Shown here: positions 36,114 to 48,800 of the stretch, one piece after another
Numbering within the stretch: position 1 is the stretch's first letter
How the letters are laid out: each line of letters starts with the position of its first letter
Assembly (NCBI GenBank): GCA_033060915.1
Contig: CM065393.1
Span: 7,860,001 to 7,924,000, forward strand
DNA from: Euryodendron excelsum
Lineage: Eukaryota > Streptophyta > Magnoliopsida > Ericales > Pentaphylacaceae
DNA length: 64,000 bases
Direction of reading: 5' to 3'
Notes under the pieces: generated by a model
Databases searched by the model: none
What the model was told of the DNA's origin: nothing
Seen by the model: only the letters and a program-made list of their open reading frames with translations
Translations under genes and position numbers: made by a program

Positions 36114-36621
36114 ACAACAATGCTTTTTGTCATTTGAAACATTTGAGATTCAAACACTCGCAATTAGTGTACTTGTTTAGAATCATTCAATATTTAGGTT
36201 CTTTAATTAAATAAAAAAATTAAATTAAATGATTACATATCAGGTAGGACCGAACCTCAATTACTATTTCGGCTAATGTAATGGGCATTAAAATCTTAAA
36301 TAGCTGGTAGACCTTTAGCCGAGGCCTAACTATCTGGGCCGGGTTGAGAGGGTTGACGGACCGACAGACACCCTGAGCTTGGTACAGAAGGATTAGGATT
36401 TCTGTTGTGGGAACAAATATATATATTTATGAATTTAATTTTGATATACTGTCAAGTAAAGATTTTTTTATATAAATATGTATTAAAAAGATGACACGTA
36501 TCCTTCAAAATTTAAATACAACATAAGCATACAATGTCTACGAAAATGTGTCGTATTTTAATATATGTTTGTGTAAACAATCTCTACTCTAACGGTGCAT
36601 CAAAATTAAACTATATATATA

Positions 36622-37200
36622 TAGTAAAATACACTTTGCACTCTTACACTTTACACTGAATTTCACTTTAAGACCTATACATTTAATTGTAATAATTAAG
36701 CCTCTGTATTTATAATTTGTTACAATGTTACCTTTCTGTAAGCTTTCGTTTGTGTAATTGGCAATTAAAAATCATGAGCGTCTCACGTGACCCTTTTTGA
36801 AGGGTAAAAATGTATTCTCATATCATTTTAGCACTCAAATACCCTCAACTCTCATTCGCTTGAGATGATTGAGGGTATTTTGTAACTCTTATTTTATTTT
36901 ATACATAAAATGACTGTAAAAATTTTAAAAGGAATTGGTGAGAAATTATTATAAAAAAGTTTGGAAACTAAATGATTGAGCTAAAATAAGATCAATTAGT
37001 GTGAGCATACATTTTTGTCTTTTAAAAAGGGTCACATGAGATGCTCAGGGCTTTTGATCTGTAATTGCACAAACGAAAACTTACGAATGGATGACATTGC
37101 AACAAATTAGAAGTACATGAACTTAATTGTTACAATTAAAAGTGCAGATCCTGAAGTAGGATTCGTTGTAAAGTACAAGAGAATAAAGTGTATTTTACCC
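36622..37200. mobile_element. MITE with about 190-bp terminal inverted repeats, 579 bp
   Basis: The left arm (from TAGTAAAATACACTTT) and the reverse complement of the right arm (GGGTAAAATACACTTT) stay similar for about 190 bases, including TAATTTGTT, TTTTCGTTTGTG and GTGACCCTTTTT. The flanks are TA repeats, so the duplication cannot be defined. Long arms suggest a Mutator-like origin. Confidence 0.7.
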
Positions 37201-37293
37201 ATATATATATATATATATATATCAAATTTTGGAGGAGTGAGAGTATTTATAGAAGAGAACTGCTATCCACAGTTGCGGTTGTGCATAACCATC

Positions 37294-37316
37294 AACTGAT
37301 AGGTGACCTATCAGTT
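37294..37316. repeat. Perfect 11-bp hairpin
   Basis: AACTGATAGGT and its exact reverse complement are separated by one base, upstream of the 72-bp repeats and about 410 bp before the glutaredoxin ATG. Confidence 0.7.
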
Positions 37317-37334
37317 AGGTGACACCATTAGCCG

Positions 37335-37478
37335 GTGAGTTTAGCTGATATGTCACTCATCAGCTGATGAGTAATCCATAGGGTTGTGAATAGGATTTTC
37401 TATTCAGTGAGTCTAGCTCATATGTCACTTATCAGCTGATGAGTGATTCACAGGGTTGTGAATAGGATTTTCTATTCA
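37335..37478. repeat. 72-bp direct repeat, two copies
   Basis: Copies at 37335-37406 and 37407-37478 differ at only a few bases. Each contains the palindrome ATCAGCTGAT and the block GGGTTGTGAATAGGATTTTC. They lie in the upstream region of the glutaredoxin gene. Confidence 0.85.
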
Positions 37479-37726
37479 TAAAATAAAAATTTTAAGAATA
37501 ATTGGAGGGCTTGTTTATAAGCTATAAGTTAATTTTAAAAAATTATTTTTTTAATTAACTTTTTACAAAAAAAAAACATGTTAGATATAAAACACACTTT
37601 TATCATCCCTTAAACACAATTTAAAAAATTGTAAACTACAAAATAAGCCCCGACTATTATTATTACTAAGGCAGGCTGGGTGCCCGCCGTCGGCACTCTT
37701 TTTTCTTGCAGCAGCGGGCGTGGAAT

Positions 37727-40314
37727 ATGGCGAACTTCGGCGCTGCTCTCTCATCGTCATCCAACTTATTCATGAGGTTTATTCTATTCATGATGATGAT
37801 GATGATCTTGGCCTTTCTCTGCCCACCAACAACATTATCATCAGCCGAAGCTGCCTCATCCGAAGCTGCCTTCGTCAAGAAGACCATCTCTTCCCACTCC
37901 ATCGTCATCTTCTCCAAATCCTACTGCCCGTATGTCCTCTCTCTCTCTCTCTCTCCTTGTATTATTGATCTGTATATCTTTTTAACAATCTCTGTGCAGC
38001 TTCGATCTGAAATGAGGGTCTAATTTCCCCCAAATTTGGTATCTATATTCTTATATGTAAAAGTTTTAAGTAAAATTAATTTGTTGGTTCATTCTAATTA
38101 AGGTATATTTATACCCATATTTCCGTTTATTGGAAAAATGCCTGGACATTGAATTTACGATTGAATGATGAATCAGTCGAATTTATTTGCCCTTGCAATC
38201 TGAATCCAGTCTACTAAAAACTGGAGATTCACCGCAATCAGATTGTGGCTTTTGCACAATTCCTATGAAATCCCAATGTATACCAATCTCAAGTGCCACC
38301 AGAAACACGACTGACACTGTATATGATTTGAACTTTGAACACAATGGGGCTGGGTAGTTTTTCCTGTTGGGCCTATTAGAGGCGGAAAATCTAGCAACTT
38401 TTTCCCCTTACCTGCAATTCCTACGTAGGCTTTGGCCCCTTGAGCTTATAATAATTCAAAATTTTCACATCTTTTAGGAGGATATTGAGTTATGTTGGTC
38501 AGCCGCTTATGATGCATTCTCTATTTAACTAGTGGCGTAACACTTGAAACTTAGTACTCCTATCATGAAGAAGGCCATCACGTCCGAGTTCCCACCCCCC
38601 AGTCATCTTCTTGAAGTCTACTGCCTGTATTATTTTGAAGTAACTAGTCTCATGATCTAAAGATAAAATAATCCCCCTCTTGTGTCATTTTTGAACATTA
38701 AATCAGCTTTTGTTAATCGATAAAGATCTTGTTTGCTTCATCCCTTTCTTGTGTATGGAATGATCAAATTTCTGTTATTTTGTTGGTAATTAGTATAATA
38801 GCATTTGGTAAAGTTGTCAATTTCTTGAAGTAAGCAACTTGGTTTCAATTTGCAAAGTTCAGTGTTTTCTCTAAATTGTTTGCAAGCTTTTTAGGTAGAT
38901 GAATTGCTCATTGTTTTACTTCTAATCTTCAGGTACTGTAGAAGGGCAAAAGCTGTCTTCAAAGAGTTGAACCAAGTACCACATGTTGTTGAGCTTGATG
39001 AGAGAGGTTTGTTTACACCCGTCTTGTTAACATGTTAAATTGACTGCTCAGGAAAAGAATTGATTGCACAAGCACCCCAAAAAGATATCAATGAGATGAT
39101 GAATAATTTGAAACTGCCACATCAAAAGCTGTTGGAGGTAAAAAGTTTAAAAAATTAAAGCGGGAAAAGAAGAAAATTAAAACGATGCACTTCAATAGAC
39201 TAAATTGCTGCCTACTCCGATACATAATTGAATGTGCTATGGTCAATGACACCTTTTCACTATTTTCTTTTTGAATGCCTACAATTTGGTTTAGGATAAT
39301 TAATAGGTTGGTATAATAGCTAGGAAGCACAAACACACCATTTAGGGTACCGTATCTATGTCGGACACATGAAGGACACACATACTGCTCGGACACTCCG
39401 GGACATGTGTCGGACACACATATTGCTCGGACACTCCGGGACATGTGTCGGACACGCCAATTGGCATGCCCAATACTTTTGTTGATATTTGTTTTAGTGG
39501 ATACTCCTCAAACACATTGTGGACACGCATGTCCACTAATTGGCCACGTTTGGGGACACAGCGATGTTGAATTGTTATTATTAAAAGTATTAAATGGAGT
39601 TGAATTTATAAATTTCATAACTTTAAAATACCAAAACATAAAACATGCAAATGTGATTCTTCAGATATTTAACTTGCTAGTTGTTGTATTATAATTGTGA
39701 CTTTATTTAGTTATTTTCATTTTGTTTTTGATGATTCATGAATTTTACGTTGATATACATGACAAATAAAATATATAGAAATATTTTTTTGTCGTGTTCC
39801 TGCCATATTCGTGGCCTCACTTTTTGAAAATGCCGTGTCTCGTGTCCGTACCCGAGCTTCTTAATATAATAGTTTTCCACCTTTATTGACTCTGATAATA
39901 CTTGATAATGACCAAGTTAATTAACCAAAGCATCTTAGCAGCTGTATTGCATCTGTGAAGAGCAAAGTTTCATGGACTTATTTTGCGCATTCATTTCCCT
40001 GACCAAGAAGTTGACAAGAGGTCCTCTTTTGTCTTTACAGATGATGGGTGGAACATTCAGGATGCCCTGAGTGAGATTGTTGGGAGGCGTACTGTACCAC
40101 AGGTGTTCATTAATGGAAAGCACATTGGAGGCTCAGATGGTAACATACTGATCCATGTGCTTGACTTCCTTTGTCAATTTTCATTAGATCTTTTCACAAG
40201 GGACTAACCTGAATAGTTTTTGAATTGTGGATTACAGATACTGTTGAAGCCTATGAAAATGGTGAACTGGCAAAGCTTTTAGGTGTTTCTGTGAAGGATA
40301 AGGATGATCTTTAG
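37727..40314 (+). CDS. Glutaredoxin, class I CPYC type (GRXC3/C4-like), four exons
   Basis: Dithiol glutaredoxin, a glutathione-dependent thiol oxidoreductase. Exons: 37727-37929, 38933-39006, 40041-40139, 40238-40314; all introns are GT-AG and the joined frame is 150 codons plus stop. The active site CPYC is residues 67-70 and is split by intron 1 inside the Pro codon. Also visible are TVP (110-112, the cis-proline/glutathione site), the glutathione-binding GG (122-123) and the usual VFING(K)HIGG strand. Residues 16-33 are hydrophobic ([17 protein letters not shown]), a signal peptide or anchor as in Arabidopsis GRXC3 and GRXC4, suggesting secretory-pathway targeting. The start at 37727 is the first ATG of the frame. 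Intron 2 holds a hAT-like MITE. Length is normal for the subfamily; subfamily assignment is from memory. Confidence 0.93.
39320..39864. mobile_element. hAT-like MITE in glutaredoxin intron 2, 545 bp
   Basis: An 8-bp duplication TATAATAG flanks it (39312-39319 and 39865-39872). Short inverted ends: CTAGGAAGCAC and, on the opposite strand, TTAAGAAGCTC. Inside, a 38-bp unit rich in CGGACAC is tandemly repeated (39374-39411 and 39412-39449). It makes up about half of the 1034-bp intron. No coding capacity. Confidence 0.78.
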
Positions 40315-42020
40315 CCAAAATTCAGTGCCTGTCCGATTCATTCTCATACATATAACTGACCGTGTATTAGTGTTCTGCTTTGTGGTTGCTGTTGTTGCTT
40401 TTAAGCAGGTTACTCATAAACAGCTGCGGTTCATTTATGCTTTTAAGGAATTGGTCATCCTAATTTTCTTAAGCTAATATTGAATGACTTATAGACTGGC
40501 AGAAACTGAGATCGTCTAAACAACTGTATTTTCACATTCGTATAATTTCCTAGGCTTTTGTTCTATGAGATATCTACATATTATTCTGTCATCTTAGAAG
40601 AAGGGGAGCTTCTTGTGATAAAAAATAAAAAATAAAAAAAAAAAACTGAACATCTTGCAACTTGGATCTCAAGAGGTTTCATGTGTTATTCTTCCCATTT
40701 TTTTTAGTGCTATCATGACAGGTTTAAATATTTCTGATTCCTCGTTAGTTAGTTCAAAACTATTTCCCCAATTTTGGGATGTGTAGTCCTGGTTCAAAAC
40801 ATTCTATCTGGGTTCATTTTCTAGCTAAAATGAGCACATGCTTTTTCTAATCCTTGGAAAGAGAATCATGCATGGGAGTGCAATAAAATATGATATAAAT
40901 TTACTTGGAAACTGAAATAATTCAAGCCTCGTGCCCTTGCTGGAGCTGTCTTGGACGTTAACAAATAATTAGAGGATATGTTGATGTTGGTGTCTTATGT
41001 TCTCTTAGCCGCTATGGAATTCTGCCACAGATGGAAGTTTGCATCATCTAGTGTTTTATATTGTGAATTATGGCTCCTCGTTTTGGAAAAGCATCATGGA
41101 TTGCATGTTTTCTACTTCTAACCTATTGGAAGCATATTTGGAATCATTATTGATTTCCTTTCAAAACTGTTGCATCATCTAGTGATTATGCTACTATCCA
41201 GCCTTTCCTCTAACAGAATCTTGTAGTAAAACTTTCCTGTGCCTGTGCCTGTGCCTATGCTTGTGCCTCACAATTCAAAGTCTTTTTCTTTGGAACCTCT
41301 CCACTCCTTCCAAAAGTGCTGTCTTATTAGAAGTGTTATTCTGATATTTTTCTTGTTCAATCAGAGCATATCAGAAGGGAACATTTCTTTGCAGTATCCT
41401 CTGTGATCACTGCTGGACTTTGAAATGTTTTGTTTTCAGAGTAGTGTGGTTTAGTTCATGCCTGAGTCCTCAACTTTCTCAAAGTGCATTTTGCTGCTTG
41501 GGTCGATAAATATGTGCAGCGGGTGAAGGTAACGGCTTGATTTAAAAACTTACATTTCGTTGGAAATTTTGGTTAAAATAAAATCTAGGGTTTTATAAGG
41601 TAGCCAAATTTGACCTTGTAGAAGTTACTTGTCAAGCGAGAGGTTTACTTCTGAAGCTCACATTATTCTGCTTTGTGCTCATTTTCCATCGAAGCATTTT
41701 CATCTTTTGAAACCACGACCTATGTAAAATAAAATTTTCGTTTCATTTTTGCAAGGGTAGAAGATAAACACTCAACGAATGGGTGTGGTTCCAAGTAAGA
41801 AATTATTTTCCGGTGGACAGAATATTTACTCACAATACCATATCTTTCTTCATCCCCATTCGGAAATTTCATCTTTTTGCTTGTGTCTAGGGTGGGTTCC
41901 ACTAGCATAAATAAGTGAAGAAAATACCTTTTAGGAGACTTGTTTTTGAGAAATCACCGTTCTTAGCTCAACATGATTCAGGAGAATTTTGTTTTCCGTT
42001 TTTCCTTTTGAATAGCTTGT

Positions 42021-42057
<37 letters not shown>

Positions 42058-42224
42058 TATCTGAATCGGTAATGGTTTTTGGGTCCAATCTATCTGACCA
42101 TTTATTGTCCTTGTCAGACTGAAACTCGAGCTTGTATGGAAGACATTCTCAAGGATTTGTTTAGAAATGTAGCTTGTCATGGATGCAGCTGCACATTAGT
42201 ATTGGAAGCATGCCAAGGCGCATG
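40315..42224. other. 3' flank of glutaredoxin, no gene
   Basis: The 3' UTR should lie in the first few hundred bases but I cannot fix a poly-A site. A short GTGCCT repeat (about 41240-41270) and a (CT) tract (42023-42051) are the only repeats seen. Confidence 0.4.
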
Positions 42225-42232
42225 GAAGTGAG

Positions 42233-42505
42233 CAGGGACGGAAGTAGGTTAAGACATGCCCCCTACTTTGACAAAATTCTGTTAGGTCCAATAAATTTTG
42301 AGTATTAATGGTAAGAAATTGTGTATTCCCCCTCCGCCCAACCAAAAAAAAAATCAGAAAATTTTATCTTGGCATTCCAAAATACAAAAATGTTTTACTT
42401 TGGTTCCCACAAAATTCAAAAGAATTTACCTTCATCTTCCAAAATTCAAAAAAAAAAAAAAAATTCCTTGGCCTCCTCTCAACCAAATTCCTAGTTCCGT
42501 CCCTA
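42233..42505. mobile_element. hAT MITE, 273 bp
   Basis: A perfect 8-bp duplication GAAGTGAG flanks it (42225-42232 and 42506-42513). Terminal inverted repeats are CAGGGACGGAAGTAGG on the left and TAGGGACGGAACTAGG on the opposite strand at the right (14 of 16). CAGGGACGG-type ends are classic for plant hAT elements. Confidence 0.88.
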
Positions 42506-42513
42506 GAAGTGAG

Positions 42514-42730
42514 GTTTGTGTTGCCCTCGTCAGAATGCTCTGCTCTTGTTTATTGTTACTATTACTATTTCAGTGGCAAGTTCCCCATATTTTATAGTCA
42601 GCTTTGAAAACCTTTTTTCAAATTCTGTGGGAATTTAGTGAAGATTGTTCGAGTTTGGCTTCCACTGACTGATGTTATCACGTGTATTAGGTCTTCCTTG
42701 TTGTAAGCCAATTTCTTTTCCAAGTGGTTT

Positions 42731-42770
<40 letters not shown>

Positions 42771-45700
42771 CCGTCTGTTTCGACAAAATTTAATTTTTTT
42801 TTTTTACACCAAAAAATTTGACATGTAAAAGCTTATTCATGAAAAAAAAAGGACGGTCTTTGTGTGATTATTAAGTGTTTGGTTGAAATCATGAACACTA
42901 TTTTCCAGAAAATTCTTGGATGAATGGAAAGTGAACCAACCCAGGTACAATCTCATTCTCATCCTTGGTTGCTTAATTAGTAGATCGAGAGGCTAGCAAT
43001 AGCCTGCATGGACAATATATATATATATATATATAGCAGGAGAGCGTGTTTGGCCAGATTTTAAAAAAAAAAAAAAAAGTATCTTGTAGGGGGGCATGCA
43101 CTAAAATGTTTGGCAAGTTGTTCTTGATTACTGCAATCTGACCGCATGGAGAGGTCAGTGGAATTAAGGTACGATGTAAGGTAGTTATGTTGGTACCCAA
43201 CTCTTACTTATTGCTTTTTTTTTTTTTTTAGCTATCAGCGTTTTAGGGTCTTGCTCCTCTCGACCCATGCAAACTGTTGCCAATCTAGCCTTTTAAAGTC
43301 AGTGTAGAAGAGAGGAAGACGAGAGTCATTGGTCGATATGGTTTGGAGTGAGTGACTAAGTAGTAGCCAAGAAGACTCTTTTAAGGATAAAATACTTTGA
43401 TGATGCGTGCGTGCGTGCCAATAAATTCATATTCATTATTAATGCTCTTATGATCTCTACATACATACGTACCCTTCTTACCATCCAATTAATTAAGGTG
43501 CTCGATCAGCATGTTAATTAATTATGTGTCTAATTGTTTATAGATCCAAGCTTGGTCTACTCTCCTCTCGTCCGCAATATCCTTTTGTTCTTTTTTACTC
43601 GGTCAGTCAAAATCGCTTCCCTTCAGACATATATATCCAAGAGCTATTATTATAAATCCTTCTTGTTTATGGTGCAGTGGCAGTTCTCCCCTGTTCTGTT
43701 CTTTTTGACATTCCAACTCTAAACAAGGCCATAAGCCCATTAACATTGTAATTGTACTAATCACACCTTCCTACTGTGAGAGAGAGTCAGTATTTAATTC
43801 CTTGAGTTATTTTTTTGGTTTTGACCCTCCCTCCCTCCTCCAATTAGGTGTCATATTATGTAAGCTGCTTCAAGTGGGTTTCTTCCGTGTCATATTGGAG
43901 CCACAAATTTTACTTTACTGGCATGGAAGCACAATCTTGACTACTTCTACTTCTACTTCTCTTCTAGGAAGGCCATTCATTACCAATCAAGCCTAAAAGC
44001 AATCTTTTAAAGGGAGATCCAAGAAGAAGAATAATAATTATTTTAAGAGGGAGGAGGCATCTTATGCAATTTCTGCACTGCTGGGTTCATCGTCCAACAA
44101 GAGGTTTTAAGTTTCAGTCTTTGAAAGTTTTTAAGTTACAACTTCAAAGGTGGCCCCTAAGGCCTCTCTGTTTTTGTTCAGCCTTCTTCTTTGCCTATTG
44201 CTCGTTGTAAAGCGTGTTTACAGTGTAACTTCTTTAGCCAACTCTTAATTTCCCTTGGAAAAAAATATATAAAAAAAAAGCCTTGTTTGTATCCCTTGTT
44301 TGCTTCCTAATCTTCTCGAGGGAATGTGCAAAATTATAGGATTCAATCTCTAAGTCGAATATTCCACATAGCTTCCTCGTCATTATAGACAAAATCTGTC
44401 CCTTTCTTCCTAGTCTTAGTCCTAAATGGTTTTGTTGAACCTATTTTGTTTTCCCTTCATTGTAGCTTCAATTCCGGAGGAGCTTGATATTGTGCTTGGA
44501 ACTCACATTTATCAAGAGAAAAGAAAATGAAAAGGTGAGAGAAAAAAAAGAAAACGTGAGATTTTAATTTCGTATTTATTTTTTTTATTTTATTTTATTT
44601 TTAATGTTCTTTTACCTTATATTTTTTTAAACAACTAAACATACGATGCTATTTTATATTATTTTTTTTCACCAAATCTTTGATCCAGTTACTGTGAAAA
44701 TGGCTGAATCTGATCAACCATCCATTTGCTTAGTATGACACCAAAACGCCGTTGAGAAAGTCTAGAGGAGGAGGATGACGACGACGATGGAGGAGAAAAT
44801 GAAAGGATAAAAGAAGGCTAAAAGTGAATGACTATGATTATCCAGTTGAGGAACAACGAGAAAAGAAGGCTAAAGAAGAAGAGGAATTAAGAAGGTGGGA
44901 TTGAAGACACGATTAAGGAACCATTTGCATGAAAGGAGAAAAGAAGGTGGAAACTCGGAACTCCTGTGGTTCTTCTTCTAGATGAGTAGTAATTCCTTAA
45001 CAAGAAGACTTTAGTACTCCCTTTTGGTACTACTCTTAGGGCAAGGCCCTTTTTGTGGTAGAAGGCGGTGGTCTGCTCTCTCTTCCCTTTTTATCTTTTC
45101 ATTCTAGTTTCCTTCTCCTTTTGAACGGATGATGATAAGGAACATACATGCAAGAGGGCACATCTCGTTATCCAAACTCCCAACTTAGGTTAGCCCTTCA
45201 CATTTCTCCTACCAAGGAACTTGTGCTGTAGTTCTTTCTTTAATTTATTTTATTCTATTCTCAACTTTTTTTTATATGAAATTTAATGCATTTTTATAAT
45301 AGAAGAATCACACTTAATTGATTCTTTTATAATAACTCGATCAAGTTGCGTGCGCCCAAGCATCCCAATAGTGCAAAATTAACGGTTCTTTTACTTAATG
45401 ACTAAGAATTTTGAAGTTAATAATATGATAGATATTTTGTATAAAAGTTCATTGTCCGAAAAATATGCATGCAGGAACTGTTTTTATGAAGAAAATTGTA
45501 TGGCTGAAAAAGTAAAATTTCATCAAAGAAAAATTGTAAAGAAATGTAATGATTAATACTTCTACTAATTAACAAATTGCTGATGTTACCAATATTATTA
45601 ACTACTAGAGTATCTACGTCATATGGTTTTATTTTATTTTATTTTTTTTAAATAAGGACATCAAATACTATTAACTTCTAAGGCCTCTCTTTGTCTCGGA

Positions 45701-45822
45701 TAGATAGTGATCAATGACAATATGTAAATGTATAAATATATATATATATATATGTTATAAAACTAAAGGAATATAAAGTAAGCAAAATAACCGTTTTCAT
45801 AACAATATAGAGCTCATGATAA
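42514..45822. other. Intergenic DNA between glutaredoxin and TBL genes, no gene
   Basis: It contains a (CT) tract (42733-42765), a (TA) run near 43015-43035, long A and T runs, and a purine-rich GA/GAC stretch at 44760-44960. The TBL 3' UTR should lie just below 45823. No coding region supported. Confidence 0.4.
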
Positions 45823-48800
45823 TTAGAAGTGAGTAGAAGAAGAAGATTGTCCAAACAGCAAGGTGGCATAGATTAACTCATTCCAAGCATCAGGGACACC
45901 AGGAAGACACCAATGGCTGCAATCTTGGCGCCTCCTGCTGCTGGTAGAGACCTTCCTCCCAGTGTAGACAGAAGGGTGGCCATCCTTCCGAGAGTTGGTC
46001 AACCTCGTCACGTTCAATAATATTACTGGGAACCGCATTTCCCGAATCACCTCATCCGCTATCTTCATTTTCAAAGGATACTCACTCAGGAAGCCCCCAC
46101 TTGAGATAGGTTCAGTCTCCCCATTACATGTGCCACCTGAATCCCAATCTCCACCTCTGCACTTTCAGGATTCCATACACCAAAATAAGTTTTTTAAAAG
46201 ATAGAAACTAAATAGCTAGTATTAATTCCTTGGTGCAGAGAAAAAAAATAAATAAATAAAAACACATTGAAAATGGGGATTCACATCCATATTTTGCTGA
46301 AAATGGGATTCATTCACTAATTTTGATCCACATTTTGCTAAAAATGGAATTCAAAATGATATTTGGCCACTTTCCGCAAATGTACTCCCAAATATACCAC
46401 TAAATATTGATGATATATTACTAGTTTTGACAAAATGTACCATCATTTAGAAATTAACAGTTTGAAGAATTGGCTAGTACATAAGGAAATAATACGGTTT
46501 TAACACTTAGACTAGTATATTCAAGAGAGCATGACTGGTACATCTGGAAAGCGTGACTAAATCTCATTTTTTGCATAACATTTCGTGACCGAATCCCATT
46601 TTGAGCATAACATGAATCTGAATCTCATTTTTAAATATACACTGGTTCATGAAATACAATCATGGTCTCCTTGGGGCAACTTCATGTGGAATCACCACTC
46701 TATTCTTTGATGCAACACAATAGTTTTTGCCTAGTGATGGCAACAATGAGATATTACAGGATTCAAATGACCAAACCCCACTGAGCTATTGACGGCCTAC
46801 GAAGCTTGAGTTCATTTATGTTCCATTATCAAAAGGATTGAAAACATGGAACCCTTTTTCTCTCTTCTATATTCAGTCAGTTTAATTTTTCACAACAAAT
46901 CAAGTAATGATCGAACATAATTTAAAATTAAAAAAGAAAAGAGAAAAGAAAAGAAAGTACCTGAAATGGGCAGATGAGTACCCACGATAGAAGACCAACT
47001 TCTTTGCCGGATTTATATTCTTGTCAACCCACTCTGCCCAGGTCTTCAACGCCCTCCTATAACCTTCCACTGCATCAAACTGAGGATAGATATAATCACC
47101 TTCTTTATAGTAATTTTTCCTGTACCAACCAGCCCGGTAGGGGGGTTAAAGCAGACCATAGAGAAGTAACTTTCTAACTGGAAGAACGATGCATTAAAGA
47201 ATATTAGAATAACATGAGCTAAATAAGGCTTGACAAAGTCTATCCATCTGTTGCATTACGATTAAAAGAAAAAGAGGAAGTTCTCGACACCCTATCCATA
47301 TTATTGTGCTACAAGCACAAAGCGATGGGTCTCTGATATCATTTCCAAAAAAATGAATTTTTCCTTAACAACAAAAGCAGCCTAAAGATCCATATGTTTC
47401 ATTGACAGGAGGGGGTTGTAAAACCAAACAGAGATCATCTTGCAAGAAAGAAATTTCTCAATGAAGTTTTTCTTTATTCACGACAGTGTATCTTACAGCA
47501 AAACTAATTATCACTACTTGCATAGATTTTGCTTTTGACGACAAGAAAAATTAAAAAAGAAAACAATTACTCAATTTCATCAATTATCACTCACTTGATA
47601 TAGACGTTTCTTTAATTAAACAACTATTCAAAACAAAATCTCAAAAGGCTAGACAATGAGAGAGTGAGTCTTGGGAAATGGACATAGGCGATAAATCATA
47701 AAACAAATAAATTACCACAAAAGTCAGAAGCAAAAATGATGTTGGAGGCCCTAGAACAATCAAGAAAATAAAAAAAAGCTCTTGCACAACAGCAAGAAGA
47801 GACCCATTTCCTGACAATTACTGAGTACGACCTTCATACCCTTCCTTAGCCAAGGCAAAACAACTTCCAGGATGAAATTTGGGATGCATTGTTTTTCAGT
47901 ATATTCCTTGGTTTCCTGAAATTTTTGCCTATATTTTCCAAATCTAATTGGCCACCATTAAATGAAAAAGTAAAAATACAAATCTTTAAAATAAAATAAG
48001 AATTTCCACAATTTTACACAAAACAAAAAGAGCCTAAGGGCTTAATATTTCAAGAGAATACTGACAAAAAGATCCCACATAACAGAAAAGGAACAAAGAA
48101 CTTCCATTTGAATGTGAATATCTCAAAGAAGGATTGGTTGAGTCCCTACATACCCCCTGGCAGTCTTTCCATGAGTCCACCAGTGCCCAGTATTGAAGAC
48201 TAGAATGTCAGCCCGCTTCCATCTTCCAACTGACTTGTCAATTTGATCTATAGAAAGAGTCGGATTTGAGTTTCCTCGTGCATTAATCCGAATTCCTTCT
48301 TTGACAAGGAAATGTGAACGCACAAATTCAACCGTGCAGTCATAGTCCTGCCCAAGCAATTTTGTAACTACAATTTAGACTGTATGTTTCCCCAGTAACA
48401 TTATTGTTATTATTTCTTTTTTTGGTGAATTGGAGGGCCACAACCCTAGAGGAGGGGGAGGGTAATTTGAATCCACGACCAACAATGTTTGAGTGAATTT
48501 CCATTGAAATTGGTGCTTCTGCCTAGGAGATTCAAAGAAATTTAATAAGGAGCTCTTCCAATAACACATAGAAGCACCTATAACTCCAAGATTAGTGGTG
48601 GAAAATATGTATCCCTATCCCAATAAATTCCAATATATTGGGAAATCTGTCAAGTAAGTGTGTCACCACTAATCTTCGTACCAAAGGGGAAAAAAAATTA
48701 AAAATTAAAAACAAAAACCCTTTTCAAAAGTTTGGAACAACTTTCATCAGACACTAGTTCATATTCAAAATCCAAGGCAATGGGGAAAAAACAAATTTTA

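Noticed and set aside
37335..37478. CRISPR-like array
   Set aside because: Only two direct copies with no spacers; the window is plant nuclear DNA.
37706..37726. Upstream extension of glutaredoxin (start in the TTGCAGCAG stretch)
   Set aside because: There is no ATG before 37727 in this frame; the Met at 37727 gives a normal-length protein.
39407..39694. 95-codon plus-strand frame in glutaredoxin intron 2
   Set aside because: It covers the tandem CGGACAC repeats of the MITE and ends in AT-rich intron; no coding signature.
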